From the NCBI RefSeq assembly GCF_963259705.1, contig NC_081841.1, forward strand, positions 116,440,533 through 116,504,532: a DNA stretch of 64,000 bases, in the 5' to 3' direction. This DNA comes from Myotis daubentonii (lineage: Eukaryota; Chordata; Mammalia; Chiroptera; Vespertilionidae). Below the pieces are notes generated by a model. It was not told the origin of the DNA and searched no databases. It saw nothing but the letters and a program-made list of their open reading frames with translations. Both the position numbers and the translations under genes were made by a program. Below are positions 60,158 to 64,000 of this stretch, in pieces (the stretch's first letter is position 1; the number at the start of each line of letters is the position of its first letter).

Positions 60158-61606
60158 TATTTTTTTTTTTGAAAGAGATGCAAGCTCATTTTATTTTTTT
60201 TTCGGCGGGGGGGGGGGGGGGACGGGCAAAAAAATTGTCATCACATAATTTCATCAAAATTTAAGTTTCTTTTTTTTTTATTTTTTTTATTTATTTTTTT
60301 TAATTAAATCTTTATTGTTCAGATTATTACATTTGTTCCTCTTTTTTCCCCCCATAACTCCCCTCCTCCCAGTTCCCGCCCCACCCTCCGCCCTCACTCC
60401 CTACCCACTGTCCTCATCCATAGGTACACGATTTTTGTCCAGTCTCTTCCCGCATCTCCCACACCCCTTTCCCCCCCAAGAATAATCAGTCCATTCCTTT
60501 TCTATGTCCCTGATTCTATTATAATCACCAGTTCATTCTGTACATCAGATTATTTATTCACTTGATTCTTAGATTCACTTGTTGATAGATGCATGTTTGT
60601 TGTTCATAATTTGTATCTTTACCTTTTTCTTCCTCTTCCTCTTCTTAAAGGATACCTTTCAGCATTTCATATAATACTGGTTTGGTGGTGATGAACTCCT
60701 TTAGCTTTTCCTTATCTGTGAAGCTCTTTACCTGACCTTCAATTCTGAATGATAGCTTTGCTGGATAAAGTAATCTTGGTTGTAGGTTCTTGGTATTCAT
60801 CGCTTTGAATATTTCTTGCCATTCCCTTCTGGCCTGCAAAGTTTCTGTTGAGAAATCAGCTGACAGTCGTATGGGTATTCCCTTGTAGGTAACTGAGTTT
60901 CTTTCTCTTGCTACTTTTAAGATTCTCTCTTTGTCTTTTGCTCTTGGCATTTTAATTATGATGTGTCTTGATGTGGTGGTCCTCTTTGGATTCCTTTTGT
61001 TTGGGGTTCTCTGCGCTTCCTGGACCTGTAAGTCTATTTCTTTCACCAGGTGGGGGAAGTTTTCTGTTATTATTTCTTCAAATAGGTTTTCAATATCTTG
61101 CTCTCTCTCATCTTCTGGCACCCCTATAATTCTGATGTTGGTACGCTTGAAGCTGTCCCAGAGGCTCCTTACACTATCTTCGTATTTTCGGATTCTTTTT
61201 TCATTTTGCTTTTCCGGTTGGGTGTTTTTTGCTTCTTCGCATTTCAAATCGTTGACTTGATTCTTGCACTCCTCTGGTCTGCTGTTGGGTGTCTGTATAA
61301 TATTCTTTATTTCAGTCAGTGTATGCTTAATTTCTAGTTGGTTCTTTATCACAACATCGAGGGTCTCGTTAGATTTCTTGTAGATCTCATTAAGTTTATC
61401 GGCAGTTTCTAGAAAATTATTGAAAGACCTTAAAAGTGCGGTTTTGAGCTCTATATCCTCCATTTTTGTCATGTTTCTTTGTCTCCGCATTTTTTATTCT
61501 TTCTTGGTGCACCCCCTTTTGGTCTTTGTGCGCAGTCTTGTTGTAGCTAAGCCCTGATTGTTGTCGGCAATACTGGGGGTGGTTTGACCTCCAGGCTAAC
61601 TGGCTA
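60158..61606 (-). mobile_element. HAL1-like (ORF1-only) L1 element, copy 3, inside the LTR
   Basis: A minus-strand element is flanked by a 14-bp target duplication TCCAGCCAAGTTCT (60144-60157 and 61607-61620). Its ORF1 (61490-60645, 281 codons) is unbroken and shows the L1 ORF1p order: N-terminal coiled coil (NFLETADKLNEIYKKSNETL), RNA-binding core (TNIRIIGVPEDEREQDIENL; HIIIKMPRAKDKERIL), and C-terminal domain (LSADFSTETLQARREWQEIF; YPAKLSFRIEG). The 3' UTR follows directly with no ORF2 and no reverse transcriptase. The 5' end is truncated relative to copy 2. Two A-rich tails are present at the 3' end (see findings). Confidence 0.85.
60645..61490 (-). CDS. L1/HAL1 ORF1 protein, intact 281-codon reading frame
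   Basis: This is the open frame of copy 3. ORF1p is a trimeric RNA-binding chaperone that coats L1 RNA. Expression is unlikely because the element is 5' truncated and sits in an intron in antisense, but the frame has no stop or shift. It is a transposon protein, not a host gene. Confidence 0.8.
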   Translation of the reverse strand: MRRQRNMTKMEDIELKTALLRSFNNFLETADKLNEIYKKSNETLDVVIKNQLEIKHTLTEIKNIIQTPNSRPEECKNQVNDLKCEEAKNTQPEKQNEKRIRKYEDSVRSLWDSFKRTNIRIIGVPEDEREQDIENLFEEIITENFPHLVKEIDLQVQEAQRTPNKRNPKRTTTSRHIIIKMPRAKDKERILKVARERNSVTYKGIPIRLSADFSTETLQARREWQEIFKAMNTKNLQPRLLYPAKLSFRIEGQVKSFTDKEKLKEFITTKPVLYEMLKGIL

Positions 61607-61618
61607 TCCAGCCAAGTT

Positions 61619-61980
61619 CTGTTCAGGATCTCCAGCAAAGTTCTGTTCAGGATCTCCAGCAAAGTTCTGGTTAGGATCTCCAGCCAGGTTCTGTAGCCAT
61701 GTTCCCTCGCTAGGTTCTCCAGCCAGGTTCTGTAGCCATGTTCCCTCGCTAGGTTCTCCAGCCAGGTTCAGTCACCAGGTTCTAGTCAGGTTCTGTAGCC
61801 AGGTTCTGTCTCTAGGTTCTGTGGCCAGTTTCTGTCCAGGATCTTTTGCCATGTTCTTTCGCTAGGTTCTGTCTCTAGGTTCTGTGGCCAGTTTCTGTCC
61901 AGGATCTTTTGCCATGTTCTCTCCAGCGAAGTTCTTCTGTCTCTAGGTTCTGTGTCTAGGTTCTTTGTCCTGTTGTCTTG
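61619..61980. repeat. GGTTCTGT-type minisatellite in the LTR
   Basis: Units of about 20-26 bp such as AGGTTCTGTAGCCATGTTCC and AGGATCTCCAGCAAAGTTCT. A longer block (61800-61857) is repeated at 61864-61920. Part of the same array lies left of the HAL1-like insertion (60125-60157). Confidence 0.85.
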
Positions 61981-63006
61981 TGACATCTGCATTTATACCA
62001 GTTGATTCCAATCCTATCAATCTCTATTCCAAAGGTTAGGGCGTTTCTTATCTCCATTCCAGGGAGTAAAGATTATGTAGCTTAAGCATGATTGTTCATA
62101 GTTAAAGTGATTAATTACCCGCCTGGCACTTAGTTAAGGGGTTTTATTCCCTCCCTAACTTCAGGGGAAAATCCCTACCTGGGGAAACAACCTTTCTCAG
62201 AGAGGTGACCTTGGTTAAAACACATAGTGCCAAGAAGGTGAGCAAACATATTAAGAACAGTATGCCATATATGCCAGGTCCCTTGAAATAGCAAGGTTGG
62301 ACTGGCTCCCGGCAGTGGAGTATTTGGAGAATCCCAAGAAGTACATCCCTAGAATAAAAACAATCTTTGCTGACATTAAGAAGAGTGTAGAAAGGGCAGA
62401 CTTGATAGCTTATCTCAAGAAAGCTACTAATGAGTAATAGTTGGCCACTGCCTTATTTATTACAAATGTCTCATGATTTTTTTTTATGTGTAACATCTTT
62501 AAATTGATCTCATACACCACAATTCAGATCATGAATGGCTAATAGAACATTTCTTTGGGGCAGTCCTGATTTAAATAAGATTGGCTTGTGGTTAAATGAA
62601 TATGGTCAGCTTTTTGAGCTTTGATGGTAATTTTGGTTCAGAAAGCGCTATCACTGCCCATTTCTAAAAATATGATTGGACTTGATTCATAATGTTTAAC
62701 TTTTCACAGAGGTGGTGAGTGCCATCTCAAAACCTATAGAAGATTGGCTTATATTTAGATTTATATAATTGGTTGTGTTAATACGTTTAAATTCTGAAGA
62801 AATCCCTTCACTGTCTCTTAGACCTGCAAGACTTGCTTGTGTTTCAAGCTGTGTTCATTAATCTGTTAAAAGGCAAGGGCTTCGGATAAACTGGTAGTGA
62901 CCATTTTATCTTTTTGATCAAAACTATGCCAATTTATTAAAATTCCCTGTATCCAAACTATTGCCTTTTATTGAATGAAAGACATTTTAGTGTGGTTTAT
63001 GTATAA

Positions 63007-63198
63007 CAGGGGTCCTCAAACTACGGCCCGCGGGCCACATGCGGCCCGCTGAAAACATTTATCCAGCCCGCTGGGTGTTTTGCCGCCGCTGTGTGCATAG
63101 GAATTTGTTCATAGTTTTTTTTTAAACTATAGTCCGGCCCTCCAACGGTCTGAGGGACAGTGAACTGGCCCCCTGTTTAAAAAGTTTGAGGACCCCTG
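63007..63198. mobile_element. hAT MITE with CAGGGGTCCTCAAACT ends, copy 2
   Basis: Same family as 16463-16666. Flanks ATGTATAA and ATGTAAAA (7 of 8). It sits just after the CYCS pseudogene 3' end. Confidence 0.9.
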
Positions 63199-63689
63199 AT
63201 GTAAAATATCAAATAACGAGTATTTAACACTTCTAAAAAAAGATAAGTGGAGAAAATATCCTCGGCTGAAGATTTAAAAAATACAAAGATACTTTGAATA
63301 ACCTCTTGCAGACTGTAGTACATGTGAATTCTATAGCTAGCTAGTTGAATACCAGGATTTCAAATTAGTGGGAAATTATTTTTAGTAATAACTTTGTATG
63401 TATAGGTATATTTGATCAAATCTGAAAATATTTGGTATCTATAACATACTGGGTAATTCAGAAAAATACGTTTATCTTAATCAGAGTTTAAAATGCTACC
63501 ATTTTTCTGTCTCTGTCTTTCGTAGAGTGATTGGATAATAAGATTATGTGGTTTATTTATTTGTTTATTTATTTATTTTGCAGTTTACAACATGCTTTTG
63601 TGTATTAAATTTTACCTATATGAAGGCACTGTGCTAATCAGGGTGCCATGAACTAAGACCAATCTGATATAGTCTATCATAGTCTAATA

Positions 63690-63901
63690 CAGCAGTTCTC
63701 AACCTTTGGGTCGTGACCCCTTTGGCGGTTGAAGGACCCTTTCACAGGGGTCACCTAAGAGCATCCTGCAGATCAGATATTTACATTATGATTCATAACA
63801 GTAGCAACATTACAGTTATGAAGTAGCAACGAAAATAATTTTATGGTTGGGTCACAACATGAGGAACTGCATTTAAAGGGCCAGAAGGTTGAGAACCACT
63901 G
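63690..63901. mobile_element. SPIN-type hAT element, copy 3, internally deleted
   Basis: Same ends as copies 1 and 2, with about 100 bp missing inside. Perfect 8-bp duplication GTCTAATA at 63682-63689 and 63902-63909. Confidence 0.9.
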
Positions 63902-64000
63902 GTCTAATAGAAAAGGTGATTGTACTTATGAGAGCAAAACAAATGAAGTGCTATAGAAATTCCAAGAAAGAAGAGATTACTTTCACCTGAAGCATATCAG

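Larger units (their letters stand above)
60019..62314. mobile_element. Probable solo LTR of an endogenous retrovirus (class II-like), itself interrupted
   Basis: The insert in the CYCS pseudogene begins TGCTGGGGTCCAACCCC and ends CTCCCGGCA, so it has TG...CA ends. The flanks GGGAG (60014-60018) and TGGAG (62316-62320) are a near-match target duplication. Apart from the HAL1-like insertion at 60158-61606, about 850 bp remain, including a GGTTCTGT-rich tandem array (61619-61980). No gag, pol or env reading is visible. The class assignment is by general resemblance only. Confidence 0.65.
59754..63000 (+). pseudogene. CYCS: CYCS (somatic cytochrome c) processed pseudogene, split by an LTR
   Basis: An intronless cytochrome c reading starts at ATG 59826 ([20 protein letters not shown], with the CxxCH haem motif CAQCH), preceded by CYCS-like 5' UTR from about 59754. 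It lacks six to seven residues after NLHG (the LFGRKTG region) and is broken at 60018 by a 2.3-kb insert. It resumes at 62315 ([20 protein letters not shown]... to KKATNE, stop 62435-62437) and continues with a CYCS-like 3' UTR to about 63000. The lack of introns, the deletion, the substitutions and the interruption mark a dead retrocopy in an ALG5 intron. It is not a functional gene. Confidence 0.9.

Noticed and set aside
63200..64000. ALG5 exon 6 with the DxD motif
   Set aside because: I searched by eye for an ADADGAT-coding stretch with splice sites and found none; it is presumably beyond the window.

Overview
The window is nuclear DNA of a mammal, very probably a vesper bat (Vespertilionidae, Myotis-like). 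The evidence is split genes with GT-AG introns; many tRNA-derived VES SINEs ending in a glycine-free 'GAGCCAAACCGG'-type box; HeliBat-type Helitrons with TCCTATATAATAAAAG 5' ends and a GTGCACCAGGCCTCTAG 3' hairpin; SPIN-type hAT elements; and ORF1-only (HAL1-like) L1 derivatives. HeliBat and recent DNA transposons in this combination are known from vesper bats. The species is inferred from repeats only.

Three protein genes match, in order and relative orientation, the conserved mammalian SUPT20H-EXOSC8-ALG5 neighbourhood. (1) 264-38548, plus strand: SUPT20H (FAM48A/p38IP, SAGA subunit), 21 coding exons to the stop codon; the first exons lie upstream of the window. (2) 38915-46943, minus strand: EXOSC8 (RNA exosome ring subunit), complete in 11 exons, 276 codons plus stop, with one GC-AG intron. 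Its 3' end is tail-to-tail with SUPT20H and the two 3' UTRs probably overlap. (3) 48042 onward, plus strand: ALG5 (dolichyl-phosphate beta-glucosyltransferase), exons 1-5 (153 codons); the rest lies beyond 64000. EXOSC8 and ALG5 are head-to-head about 1.1 kb apart, with a decayed inverted-repeat element between their promoters.

Everything else is intron or intergenic DNA dominated by transposons. Main blocks: a Helitron cluster at 7.0-9.9 kb and a second, inverted one at 13.1-15.1 kb; a HAL1-like element with a roughly 490-bp homopyrimidine tract at 18.3-21.3 kb; a second HAL1-like element at 24.2-26.3 kb starting about 20 bp from a SUPT20H 5' splice site; a Helitron pair at 55.3-56.3 kb; and, in an ALG5 intron, a three-layer nest at 59.75-63.0 kb in which a CYCS processed pseudogene is split by an LTR, itself split by a HAL1-like element with an intact 281-codon ORF1.

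I found no undescribed gene system. The most interesting signals are structural: joined Helitron pairs with a shared altered junction; inverted Helitron composites flanking three SUPT20H exons, which could favour back-splicing; antisense VES copies that each carry a ready-made 102-nt stop-containing cryptic exon; and a HAL1-like copy whose 3' tail looks like a 3' transduction.
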